A DNA stretch of 52,553 nt from an uncultured Saprospirales bacterium (GTDB lineage: Bacteria > Bacteroidota > Bacteroidia > Chitinophagales > Saprospiraceae), in contig CAJXUU010000004.1 of NCBI GenBank assembly GCA_913061325.1, positions 1 to 52,553 of the forward strand. Reading direction: 5' to 3'. A program made the translations under genes and the position numbers. The notes below the pieces were generated by a model. The model worked only from the letters and a program-made list of their open reading frames with translations. It was not told where the DNA came from and did no database searches. Shown in pieces: positions 44,780 through 52,553 of the stretch (within the stretch, counting starts at the first letter, position 1; every line of letters starts with the position of its first letter).

Positions 44780-45151
44780 TTATTTAGAGTTTTCTATGCT
44801 GGAGATTAGTTTTTTGATTTCATCTAGATCTTCTTGACTCGTCTCATTATTACCTAGAGCTTGCAGAACCAATGACTTTGCGGACCCTTTAAATGTTGAG
44901 CTAATGAAAGACGAGACTAAGTCAGTTTTAGCATCATTTTCTGAAACGGAAGCAGAGTAGATGTGTGTTCGAGAAGATGTATCTCTTACAGCATGACCTT
45001 TTTCTGCCATTATTTGCATTAACTTGAGCGTAGTCGTATATCCTGCATCTTTAGCTTCTGATATTTTTTCATGTACATCTCTTACTGAACATGGTCCTTT
45101 ATCCCACAGTATTTGTAAGATTTTTAATTCACTTTTGGTTGGTTTGGCCAT
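44780..45151 (-). CDS. BlaI/MecI-family repressor
   Basis: This is a winged-helix repressor of 123 residues. The N-terminal DNA-binding domain (LKILQILWDKGPCSVRDVHEKI, TLKLMQIMAEKGHAV) and a short C-terminal dimerisation helix are typical. In this family the M56 protease partner cleaves the repressor to release its target. The gene is first in the operon. Three TACGAA-N4-TTCGTA palindromes cover its promoter, as expected for autorepression. The DNA just upstream of the start is A/T-rich without other landmarks. Confidence 0.93.
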   Translation of the reverse strand: MAKPTKSELKILQILWDKGPCSVRDVHEKISEAKDAGYTTTLKLMQIMAEKGHAVRDTSSRTHIYSASVSENDAKTDLVSSFISSTFKGSAKSLVLQALGNNETSQEDLDEIKKLISSIENSK

Positions 45152-45189
45152 ATGATTGTGTTTTATAATTAACTAAACGTAAACAGGTC

Positions 45190-45259
45190 TACGAATATTT
45201 TCGTACAAACATATACGAAGTTATTCGTACTTGCAAGTGTTTCTACGAATATTTTCGTA
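45190..45259 (-). promoter_or_regulatory. blaI promoter with three BlaI-type operators
   Basis: Three 16-bp palindromes of the form TACGAA-N4-TTCGTA lie at 45190-45205, 45214-45229 and 45244-45259. On the minus strand the promoter TTG (45236-45234)-N20-TATGTTTG (45213-45206) fits exactly between them: the -7 element fills the 8-bp gap between the first two operators, the second lies between -33 and -7, and the third is upstream of -33. The blaI start is 39 bp downstream. The rest of the 338-bp gap to the nitrilase gene shows nothing recognisable. Confidence 0.9.
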
Positions 45260-45489
45260 GAAAGGTTTATTTAAAGGTCAAATGTTGCATTTTTAAATGC
45301 TGCGCTGGTTTCTTCAAGGATTTGTTTATAGTATGATAGCTACTCAGAGATCTCATCTATAATTATATCCATCGTGAGTGGTATACACGCATCTAAAATC
45401 ACGAAATACATTCGATCAACCATAAAACGATGCTTTAATACAATTCATCAACTCGACAAATCATCAATTAATTACTCATCTTTGTATAC

Positions 45490-46230
45490 ATGAAAATTAG
45501 CCTCCTTCAATTCGACATAAAATGGATGGATATTCAATCCAACATTGATATAATATCAAATCATCTATCTTCTTTGGAGATTGATCTATTGGTTCTTCCT
45601 GAGATGTTTTTAACGGGGTTTAATATGGATGCTAAGTCTGCGGCCATTCCTGAGGATCATTCCGCTATAAAGGCATTAACAACATTGGCTAGAAAAAATA
45701 ATACTGGAATCATAGGTTCTTTGGCGATCAGTGAAGGAACAAACTACTATAACAGAGTACTATTAATAACGAATGAAGGTATAGTTGGGCGGTATGACAA
45801 GCAATATCTATTCACACCAAGTGGAGAAAGCGATACATTCTCAAATAAACAACCTACAACGTTAATAGAATATAAAGGATGGAAGTTGCTACCACAAGTT
45901 TGCTATGACCTCAGGTTTCCAGAGAATGTAAGATCAATAGATTATGCTGACTTGATTATCTATATGGCCAATTGGCCAATTGGCCGGATTCAACATTGGA
46001 ATGCATTACTTAAGGCTCGCGCCATCGAAAATCAATGTTATGTGATCGGTTGCAATAGAATAGGACGGGATGATAATGGCTGGGAATTTCCAGGGTCCTC
46101 ACAAATAATTGCTGCGAATGGTAGTTCAACTTTAATTGATGAAAACAACAATTCGCTGGAGATAGAAATATCCAAAGATGACGTAATTAACTATAGAAGT
46201 AAATATCCTTATTGGAGAGACAAGAAGTAA
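45490..46230 (+). CDS. Carbon-nitrogen hydrolase (omega-amidase/YafV-like)
   Basis: This is a nitrilase-superfamily amidase of the Nit2/YafV branch, which repairs alpha-keto-acid amides of glutamine or methionine metabolism. The 246-residue protein has the catalytic triad Glu38 (LPEMF), Lys104 (YDKQYLF) and Cys138 (QVCYDLRFPE). The YDLRFPE signature favours the omega-amidase branch over nitrilases. Substrate is inferred. It stands alone; a near-match -7 box (CATCTTTG) is seen just before the start but no -33. Confidence 0.88.
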   Translation: MKISLLQFDIKWMDIQSNIDIISNHLSSLEIDLLVLPEMFLTGFNMDAKSAAIPEDHSAIKALTTLARKNNTGIIGSLAISEGTNYYNRVLLITNEGIVGRYDKQYLFTPSGESDTFSNKQPTTLIEYKGWKLLPQVCYDLRFPENVRSIDYADLIIYMANWPIGRIQHWNALLKARAIENQCYVIGCNRIGRDDNGWEFPGSSQIIAANGSSTLIDENNNSLEIEISKDDVINYRSKYPYWRDKK

Positions 46231-46300
46231 AAATCTCTAAATAAATAGTAGAATTCATTCAATTGATAAAAATCGCCTCACTCCTAAGTAGGCCAACTTG

Positions 46301-46331
46301 TTTGAAAATATGCTGAAAAAACTTACCTTTG
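46301..46331 (+). promoter_or_regulatory. Consensus promoter of the PpiD-like gene
   Basis: TTTG (46301-46304) and TACCTTTG (46324-46331) are separated by exactly 19 bp, matching the Bacteroidota consensus in full. The transcript would start near 46338 and carry the palindrome at 46378-46402 in its leader. Confidence 0.85.
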
Positions 46332-46377
46332 CAAATCTTTTGCACAGCAAAAAGAAAATTTGAAATAAGTAAACTCA

Positions 46378-46402
46378 TAATATTCTGACATTCAGAATAT
46401 TA
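46378..46402. promoter_or_regulatory. Perfect 25-bp palindrome in the PpiD-like gene leader
   Basis: TAATATTCTGA and its exact complement TCAGAATATTA flank a CAT loop. It lies 24 bp before the start codon and about 40 bp after the predicted transcript start. It can act as an RNA hairpin affecting translation or as a binding site for a regulator; no U-run follows, so it is not a terminator. Confidence 0.7.
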
Positions 46403-46426
46403 CATAACAAAAGAAACATACTACGA

Positions 46427-48553
46427 ATGGCTTTAATAGGAAAAATTAGAAACAATTTTTGGTTTGTATTATTGGTATTAGGTCTTGCCTTAGCAGCATT
46501 TGTGATCATGGATATGATGAATGCAGGAAATCAAGGTGGATTAGGTCCAAAACAAATCATAGGAGAAGTAGCTGGAACTGAAATAGATTACAGAGACTTT
46601 CAGAAAGCTGAGCAAGCACTTTATTCAGGAGGAACAGACTCTTACGCTGGCAAAACTAGTGCATGGAATTACCTTACAGAGAAAGCAATCGTTGAAGACC
46701 AAGCGTCGAATCTAGGAATAGGAGTAAGCGGGGATGAATTATCCGAATTATTATTTGGTAGTCAATTGAGCCCTGTGATTCAAAATGTATACAGAAATCC
46801 TCAAACAGGTCAAGTAGACATGCAAAGTTTACTAGGTGTAAAACAAGCATTGCAAAATGGAGATGAGCTTAATCCAGATTTTGTATTAAGATGGGAAGAA
46901 CTACAGAAGCAAGTTATAAAAATTGCAAAGCAAGAGAAAATAAATGCTTTAGTTTCTAAGTCGATATTCACACCCAAGTTTATTGCTGAAAACATAGGAA
47001 TTAAGTCTTCTGAAAAAGTAAGTTTTGACTTCGTAAAGATTCCTTTTGACAATATTGAAGACTCGGAAGTAACACTTGCAGATACAGACTACTCTTCTTA
47101 TATTAGTGATAATGCATTCATATACACGAATGAAGAAGAAACAAGAGTAATAGAATATGCGGTACTTGATGTACTGCCTACAGCTGAAGACTCTGTAAAT
47201 ATCAAAGCGGATTTAGCAGATAGAGCAACTGAGTTTAAATCTAAATCTTCTAGCACAGAAGATTCTCTATATGTAATCAACAATGAAGGTTTTTATAGTC
47301 CTTTCTATGCAAGACAAGATGACCTTACTGGTCCTATTAAAGATGCAGTTGTTGATATGAACGTAGGAGATGTTTATGGTCCTTACTTAGATAATGGAGG
47401 ATATTTCATAGCAAAACTAACCGGCAAAGGAGTAATTCCTGATTCAGTACAAGCAAGTCATATATTGAGGCCAGCTGCTCAGGGAGATGTAGTAGGTATG
47501 GCTAGTGCAAGAGCTTATATAGATAGTTTAAGAGTATTAGTAGAAACAAGGAAAGCTGATTTTGCTGATTTAGCAATAGACAATAGTTCTGATGGATCTG
47601 CGGCTCAAGGTGGCGACTTAGGAACGTTCGCTCAAGGAAGAATGGTGCCAGAATTTAATAAGGCTGCATTTGTGGGAAGTACAGAAGGAGGTCTTTACAC
47701 AGTACAAACTCAATTTGGGGTTCACTTGATCAATGTGAAAAAGAAAGTATTCAATGATACAAACCCAAAGTACAAAATAGCGCTTATCAGATCTGCAATC
47801 GTACCTTCTGAAGAAACACAGAATACTGTATATGAAGTGGCTGATCAAATCGTAAGTGCTAACAGATCTTTGGATGCACTAAGAACGGCAGTAGAGGGAA
47901 AAGCAAATATGTCAATCGAGAGAACAGCTCCTTTAAAAGCTAATGATTACCTAGTAGGTGCTCTCGGCGGTGGAGAAACATCAAGAGAAATCGTAAGATG
48001 GGCATATGATGTAGATTCAAAAGCTGGAGAAGTTTCTCCAAGTATATATACATATACTGATCTAGTAAACTACTTCAACAATAAGTATGTATTAGCTGGT
48101 CTTGCAAGTGTAACTGCACCAGGACTTTCTACTGTATCTGACTTAAAGAACGATATCGAGGTATCAGTAATGAATCTTAAAAAAGGAGAATCAATTGCTA
48201 GTAAAATAAGTGGTTCAGATCTTGCATCAATAGCAAGTAGCTTTAATACCTCAGTAGAGTCGGCAAATGATGTAGCATTCACTGCAGGTGGAGTTACTGG
48301 ATTAGGAAATGAACCAAAAGTATTGGCTGCAGCTCTTAGTCAAGCTGAAGGATCAATGTCTAAAGCAATCATTGGAAACAATGGTGTATATGTAGTAAGA
48401 ACAAACTCTAAAACTGCAGGCACAGCACCAGCAAACGTTTTAGCTCAAACTAGATCATTGAATAATACAAATAGAGGAAGAGTTAACTTTAGTCTTTTGA
48501 ATTCTCTTAAAGAGAAATTCAAAGCAACAGATAACAGATCTAAGTATTTCTAA
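46427..48553 (+). CDS. SurA/PpiD-like periplasmic peptidyl-prolyl isomerase
   Basis: This is a membrane-anchored folding factor for exported proteins, 708 residues. An N-terminal anchor (about 11-29) is followed by a SurA/PpiD-type chaperone region (about 45-190), a long linker and a parvulin domain (about 342-440: QASHILRP, GGDLGTFAQGRMVPEFNKAAF, TQFGVHLINV). A second isomerase-like region without the parvulin signatures follows. It resembles Bacteroidota PpiD homologues. It has a consensus promoter, a leader palindrome and a terminator, so it is a single-gene unit. Confidence 0.88.
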   Translation: MALIGKIRNNFWFVLLVLGLALAAFVIMDMMNAGNQGGLGPKQIIGEVAGTEIDYRDFQKAEQALYSGGTDSYAGKTSAWNYLTEKAIVEDQASNLGIGVSGDELSELLFGSQLSPVIQNVYRNPQTGQVDMQSLLGVKQALQNGDELNPDFVLRWEELQKQVIKIAKQEKINALVSKSIFTPKFIAENIGIKSSEKVSFDFVKIPFDNIEDSEVTLADTDYSSYISDNAFIYTNEEETRVIEYAVLDVLPTAEDSVNIKADLADRATEFKSKSSSTEDSLYVINNEGFYSPFYARQDDLTGPIKDAVVDMNVGDVYGPYLDNGGYFIAKLTGKGVIPDSVQASHILRPAAQGDVVGMASARAYIDSLRVLVETRKADFADLAIDNSSDGSAAQGGDLGTFAQGRMVPEFNKAAFVGSTEGGLYTVQTQFGVHLINVKKKVFNDTNPKYKIALIRSAIVPSEETQNTVYEVADQIVSANRSLDALRTAVEGKANMSIERTAPLKANDYLVGALGGGETSREIVRWAYDVDSKAGEVSPSIYTYTDLVNYFNNKYVLAGLASVTAPGLSTVSDLKNDIEVSVMNLKKGESIASKISGSDLASIASSFNTSVESANDVAFTAGGVTGLGNEPKVLAAALSQAEGSMSKAIIGNNGVYVVRTNSKTAGTAPANVLAQTRSLNNTNRGRVNFSLLNSLKEKFKATDNRSKYF

Positions 48554-48595
48554 GATCCGAAAATAAAACACCATAAAACCTATCAACCAGGTATA

Positions 48596-48628
48596 AAGCC
48601 TGATTCGCAATGTGAGTCAGGCTTTTTT
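48596..48628 (+). terminator. Intrinsic terminator of the PpiD-like gene
   Basis: AAGCCTGA (48596-48603) pairs with TCAGGCTT (48617-48624), followed by TTTTTGA. The rest of the 340-bp gap up to purA is A/T-rich and shows no other feature. Confidence 0.88.
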
Positions 48629-48893
48629 GATTCTTCTATTCAAATCTCAATTCTAATATCTAACCCATTCCCGATGGATTAATATCAGGCAATCCCAAAT
48701 TGTGGATAAATACATCATAATAAATTAAATATATACTGCTATAAACTCTGATATATCTAAGCAATTCTATAATTTTGACCTTTAAATTCTACTTCTAGAT
48801 TCTCAGTGAAACATGAGGTATCTCTAGGAAAAAAAATTGTTGAATTCAACATATATTTTCGAGAAGTAGTATAATTCTGCACAAAATCCAATA

Positions 48894-50162
48894 ATGGCAG
48901 TAGATGTAATTTTAGGACTCCAATGGGGAGACGAAGGCAAAGGGAAAATCGTAGATTATCTTGCTGACAAATACGATATGGTATGTAGATTCCAAGGCGG
49001 ACCAAACGCTGGACATACGATCATTATCGGAACAAACAAGTATGTTCTTCATACTATTCCTTCAGGTATATTCAGACAAAACATAACCAATGTCATAGGC
49101 AATGGTGTTGTAATCGATCCTATTACAATGGTGAGAGAATTGGATAATCTTGATAAAGAAGGAGTAGAGTTCCGAAGCCGATTATTCATAGCGAGAAAGG
49201 CACACTTGATATTACCTACTCATAGATACATAGATGCTGCATCGGAAGCCGCAAAAGGAAAATCAAAAATAGGGAGTACCCTCAAAGGGATAGGACCTAC
49301 TTATATGGATAAGACGGGTAGAAATGGCATAAGGGTAGGAGATATCGAAACTGCGGACTTTAAAGAAAAGTATGAGGCGTTAAAAGCGAAGCATATGGAA
49401 TTCATCAAATTATATCCTGAGATAGAGTTTGATCTTGCTACAGAAGAAAAGAAATGGTTTGATTGTATCAACATCATCAAAGAACTCAACTTTGTGGATG
49501 GTGAATATATGGTCAACAAAGCTATAAAAGCGGGTAAAAAAGTTTTGGCAGAAGGAGCACAAGGCTCTATGCTTGATATTGATTTTGGTACTTATCCATT
49601 TGTTACTTCATCAAACACGATTTCTGCTGGAGTTTGTAATGGTTTAGGTATTGCACCTTCTCAGATAGGGGAGGTGATTGGTATCGTAAAAGCATATTGT
49701 ACGAGAGTAGGATCTGGCCCATTTCCAACGCAATTGGACGATGCTGATGGTGAAAAGTTAAGAGCGATAGGTTCTGAGTTTGGCGCTACAACAGGGAGAC
49801 CGAGAAGATGTGGATGGATTGATATCCCTCAATTACTATATACTATTATGTTGAGTGGTGTGACGCAAGTTGTCATTACAAAGCTAGATGTACTCGATGA
49901 ATTCGAAACGATCAAAGTAGGAACTCACTACGATGTGAATGGTGAAATCACCAACGAACTGCCTTATGATATCAATGTACCTGGAATAACTCCGGTATAT
50001 GAATCACACAAAGGATGGTCAAGTAGTTTAGATGACGTAACTACTCTTGAAGGGTTACCGCAAGAGGCAAAAGATTATCTAGCTGAGCTAGAAAGACAAT
50101 TCGGAGTTCCGATTTCTATGGTGTCTACTGGTCCCGAAAGACATAAATTACTCGTGAAATAA
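48894..50162 (+). CDS. purA: Adenylosuccinate synthetase
   Basis: This is the first committed step from IMP to AMP: IMP plus aspartate plus GTP gives adenylosuccinate. The 422-residue protein has the P-loop GLQWGDEGKGK (8-18), RFQGGPNAGHTI, KSKIGSTLKGIGP, VLAEGAQGSMLDIDFGTYPF, TTGRPRRCGW and TKLDVLDEF. Full length. It is followed by a terminator and is monocistronic. Confidence 0.97.
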   Translation: MAVDVILGLQWGDEGKGKIVDYLADKYDMVCRFQGGPNAGHTIIIGTNKYVLHTIPSGIFRQNITNVIGNGVVIDPITMVRELDNLDKEGVEFRSRLFIARKAHLILPTHRYIDAASEAAKGKSKIGSTLKGIGPTYMDKTGRNGIRVGDIETADFKEKYEALKAKHMEFIKLYPEIEFDLATEEKKWFDCINIIKELNFVDGEYMVNKAIKAGKKVLAEGAQGSMLDIDFGTYPFVTSSNTISAGVCNGLGIAPSQIGEVIGIVKAYCTRVGSGPFPTQLDDADGEKLRAIGSEFGATTGRPRRCGWIDIPQLLYTIMLSGVTQVVITKLDVLDEFETIKVGTHYDVNGEITNELPYDINVPGITPVYESHKGWSSSLDDVTTLEGLPQEAKDYLAELERQFGVPISMVSTGPERHKLLVK

Positions 50163-50202
50163 TAAACACTTTCTTTAGAATTCTACGGGGAGATAAATAT
50201 TG

Positions 50203-50239
50203 AACCGCGATTGGGTAATTTGCCTGATTGCGGTTTTTT
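50203..50239 (+). terminator. Intrinsic terminator of purA
   Basis: AACCGC (50203-50208) pairs with GCGGTT (50230-50235) and is followed by TTTTG. The inner loop GATT...AATT adds weak pairing. Confidence 0.75.
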
Positions 50240-50370
50240 GTTTGCTAACATTATCTTCCATTCAAAAAACTAATATCTTTAATCCATTCAAGAAAAAAGG
50301 TTAGCGCACTGAATTGTATTGATTTAAATTGAAAACTATTCAATCCATTTTAATTATAAATAAATAGAAG

Positions 50371-51156
50371 ATGAATATATCACTAGAAAATAGAAATGCC
50401 CTTGTCTGTGGCTCGTCAAAAGGGATTGGATCAGCATCAGCGAAATTGCTTGCCGAGATGGGTGCTAATGTGACTTTAGCTGCTAGATCTGAAGATAAGC
50501 TTAAAGCTTTGGTGTCAGAGTTGGACACTTCGAAAGGACAGAGACATGACTATATTACTGTAGATTACAATGTACAGGCTGATTTGAGAACTAAAATAGA
50601 GTCTCTTGCTTCAAAAAAGAATATTCATATCCTAGTGAATAATACAGGAGGACCACCAGCCGGCCCGATAGCAAAAGCAACACCTGAGGCTTTTTTAGCT
50701 GCTTATAATCAGCATCTAATCTGTAACCATATACTAGCTACTACATTGCTTCCTGGTATGGAGGCAGACGGTTTTGGTAGAATCATTAATATAATATCTA
50801 CGTCCGTAAAAAGTCCCCTTGCCAATCTAGGAGTGAGTAATACGACTCGTGGAGCTGTAGCTAGTTGGTCCAAGACACTAGCGGGAGAAGTGGCTAGTAA
50901 AGGTGTCACCGTAAATAATGTACTACCAGGCGCTACGAATACTGGAAGACTAGATGAAATTATAGAAAACAAGGCCAAAAAAGCGAATAAAACAAAAGAA
51001 GAAACTATTAATTCTATGCAATCTATTATACCGATGGGTAGATTTGCAGAACCATCAGAAATTGCAGCCGCTATAGGTTTTCTTGCCAGTCCTGCCGCAT
51101 CATACATTACTGGGATCAATATTCCAGTGGATGGTGGCCGAACTAAATGTTTATAA
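50371..51156 (+). CDS. SDR-family protein lacking the catalytic Tyr-Lys pair
   Basis: This is a 261-residue short-chain dehydrogenase/reductase. The cofactor motif GSSKGIG (14-20) and LVNNTGGPPAGP (88-99) are clear, and the active-site Ser143 is present (IISTS). Where the family has Y-x-x-x-K, this protein has Ser156 and Arg160 (GVSNTTRGAVASW), so normal proton transfer is not possible. The NNTGGPP signature places it in a ketoacyl-ACP-reductase-like branch that often departs from the catalytic tetrad. It may bind a nucleotide or act differently; the role is unknown. It precedes a small conserved gene by 18 bp. Confidence 0.84.
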   Translation: MNISLENRNALVCGSSKGIGSASAKLLAEMGANVTLAARSEDKLKALVSELDTSKGQRHDYITVDYNVQADLRTKIESLASKKNIHILVNNTGGPPAGPIAKATPEAFLAAYNQHLICNHILATTLLPGMEADGFGRIINIISTSVKSPLANLGVSNTTRGAVASWSKTLAGEVASKGVTVNNVLPGATNTGRLDEIIENKAKKANKTKEETINSMQSIIPMGRFAEPSEIAAAIGFLASPAASYITGINIPVDGGRTKCL

Positions 51157-51174
51157 AAAAATGTTAGTCAATAT

Positions 51175-51480
51175 ATGAGCGACGATCTTCCATCTAGAGA
51201 GATATTTCCTGATACGCTTTTCGAATTATCAGAAAGTGATCTATACAAAGCGATAAGAGATAGAGTAGCGTATTTGTTGGAGAAAAAACCAGAATTGTTG
51301 ATGAGTTATCTTTATCGATTGGATGTTTTGGAAGTGAAAATTAATGCTGTTTTATCCCCAATTGCTATTGTCCCTCCTATCGAAGGATTGGCAAGATTGA
51401 TTTTAGAAAGACAAAAAGAAAGAATTGCCACAAAGCAAAAATATAAATCAGATCCGCCCATCCCTGGTTGGGAATTTTAA
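51175..51480 (+). CDS. Conserved small protein of unknown function
   Basis: This is a 101-residue soluble protein, helical by pattern (SESDLYKAIRDRVAYLLEKKPELLMSYLYRLDVLEVKI), with a basic C-terminus and the terminal DPPIPGWEF. It has no signal, membrane segment or catalytic motif. I cannot assign a function. It starts 18 bp after the SDR stop and is probably co-transcribed with it; recO follows 53 bp later. Confidence 0.7.
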   Translation: MSDDLPSREIFPDTLFELSESDLYKAIRDRVAYLLEKKPELLMSYLYRLDVLEVKINAVLSPIAIVPPIEGLARLILERQKERIATKQKYKSDPPIPGWEF

Positions 51481-51533
51481 TTGTGGAGCGATTCTAATAG
51501 TCATAATGTTTAACAACAGTGCAAGCCATTTGA

Positions 51534-52256
51534 ATGAGGTTATTCAAAAGTATCGGTATCGTATTCAGATCCACCAAGTATAGTGAGAGTAGCTTGATCT
51601 TGGATGTATTTACGAGAGAGAAAGGATTGAGGTCATTTATTGTAAGTGGGGTAAGGTCCAGTAAAACAAAAAATAAAGCATCTTTATATCAACATCTTAA
51701 CATACTAGACCTTGTAGCCTATGATAAAGATGACAAACTAGCTAGAATCAAAGAATGCAGAATTGAACATCATTATAAGAAACTATCATACGATGTAGTC
51801 AGATCCTCGATTGGGCTATTTATCTTAGAAGTATGTAAAAACGCAATCCGAGAACGAGAGGAAAATATTCCTCTTTTTGATTTTATATATAGTCGACTTA
51901 CTCTTTTGGACAGCGATGAACCCATTAACCTTGGCTTGTTTAGCGTCAAGTTTATGTTGGAATTATCGGAGCACATTGGATTTATGCCGATCAATAATTT
52001 TCATACGGACACTCCATATTTCGACCTTTATAATGGCAAGTACCAAGATCATAATACTGAAAAGTACGTTTCTACCAAAGAAGTAAGTGCCGCCATCGGT
52101 ATGATTGACCATATGTCTATGGATGGATTGATTGCCCTTTCTTACCCCAAAGAACTACGTAATCAGGTTATAGATGATATGGTTATTTATTATAGATTGC
52201 ATATCGAACAGTTTAGAGAATTGAAGACTCTGGATGTATTGAGGACTATTTTTTAA
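51534..52256 (+). CDS. recO: DNA repair protein RecO
   Basis: It loads RecA in the RecFOR pathway for gap repair. The 240-residue protein has an N-terminal OB fold (about 1-80: STKYSESSLILDVFTREKG, FIVSGVR) and a helical C-terminal part (LELSEHIGFMPI). The zinc-finger cysteines of some RecO proteins are absent; only two scattered cysteines are seen. Full length for the phylum. Confidence 0.9.
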   Translation: MRLFKSIGIVFRSTKYSESSLILDVFTREKGLRSFIVSGVRSSKTKNKASLYQHLNILDLVAYDKDDKLARIKECRIEHHYKKLSYDVVRSSIGLFILEVCKNAIREREENIPLFDFIYSRLTLLDSDEPINLGLFSVKFMLELSEHIGFMPINNFHTDTPYFDLYNGKYQDHNTEKYVSTKEVSAAIGMIDHMSMDGLIALSYPKELRNQVIDDMVIYYRLHIEQFRELKTLDVLRTIF

Positions 52257-52410
52257 ATTGATTTGTTTAGGGAATATTCATATATATGGAATATTATAAT
52301 TCGATACGGGTTAAGCCTTGTTGTTTCTGAAATATTGCCTCCTTCTCGATGTTTTTCGCTCAATTTAGTGTTTTGTTTTTCAACTAGACTTGTCGCTCGC
52401 CGCGACTGGC

Positions 52411-52440
52411 GTTCATTTCTTTCTTAAAAAAGAAACGAAC
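52411..52440 (-). repeat. Hairpin with 12-bp arms at the window end
   Basis: GTTCATTTCTTT (52411-52422) faces AAAGAAACGAAC (52429-52440). The single mismatch becomes a G-U pair when the minus strand is transcribed. The flanking DNA (TGTCGCTCGCCGCGACTGGC before it) is more GC-rich than its surroundings and itself partly symmetric. It lies in the 297 bp after recO; no gene is seen there. It may be a repeat or a terminator for a gene beyond the window. Confidence 0.5.
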
Positions 52441-52553
52441 CAAAGAATTCAAGGCTTTAATTAGTTCTTCACGGTAAATAAAATTCCAAATTGCTAAATG
52501 CAAAAAACTCGCTAAGGAAATCTTACACATTTACTCACTTGATTGATTAACTA

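Noticed and set aside
1-52553. CRISPR array, prophage, toxin-antitoxin or restriction-modification system
   Set aside because: No regularly spaced direct repeats, no cas, phage structural or nuclease/methylase genes were seen. The XRE gene is paired with a membrane protein, not a toxin.

Overview
The window is 52.5 kb of low-GC chromosome from a member of the Bacteroidota. Several signs point there. Genes start without a Shine-Dalgarno sequence. Promoters match the TTTG-N19-TAnnTTTG pattern of this phylum. Two secreted proteins, one of them broken, end in a type IX secretion (T9SS) sorting domain. The sequence also carries Bacteroidota-type M56/BlaI, SPOR and LytS-like genes. A marine Saprospiraceae-like lineage would fit, but that is inference. 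Positions 1-49 are not genomic: they are an Illumina Nextera i7 adapter with its 8-base index, so the window begins at a contig end.

Layout. 0-5 kb: rpoN (sigma-54) converges on an MlaEF-type lipid ABC transporter pair, then come a DinB-fold protein and a class A beta-lactamase-like lipoprotein. 5-9.5 kb: a T9SS esterase, a TIGR01777 epimerase, cutC, tRNA-Phe(GAA) with promoter and terminator, a HAD phosphatase, a small acidic protein and a pterin dehydratase. 9.5-17 kb: aroA, OsmC-phoH, a SAM hydrolase/ABM pair, aroB and pyk. 17-24.8 kb: acpP, an unlisted 54-residue membrane protein, deoC-SPOR-rodA, an EF-G paralogue, hemB, an IscA-like protein and rluB. 24.9-31 kb is the accessory part: a TPR lipoprotein coupled to a Rieske oxygenase, a membrane protein/XRE regulator operon with a clear operator, a decayed IS630-family element with intact ends, and a frameshifted T9SS protein gene. 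31-42 kb: polA, hldE-type adenylyltransferase, a glycosyltransferase, queG, a TIGR04282 transferase, and pcrA followed by a LytS-type sensor kinase. 42-46 kb: a small lipoprotein and a blaI-M56 operon with three BlaI-type operators built around its promoter. 46-52.5 kb: a nitrilase-family amidase, a PpiD-like chaperone with promoter and palindrome, purA, an SDR without the catalytic Tyr/Lys, a small conserved protein and recO.

Most genes are housekeeping: shikimate pathway steps, haem synthesis, purine synthesis, glycolysis, DNA repair, envelope and elongation machinery. They form short operons with 1-14 bp overlaps.

The least explained structure is a family of three ~163 bp intergenic elements (10865-11028, 14998-15159, 31326-31488). 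They share a core. In the third copy the outer arms have an unrelated sequence but still pair with each other, and the inner hairpin also changes while staying paired. This is the best candidate here for an undescribed mobile or structured-RNA element.
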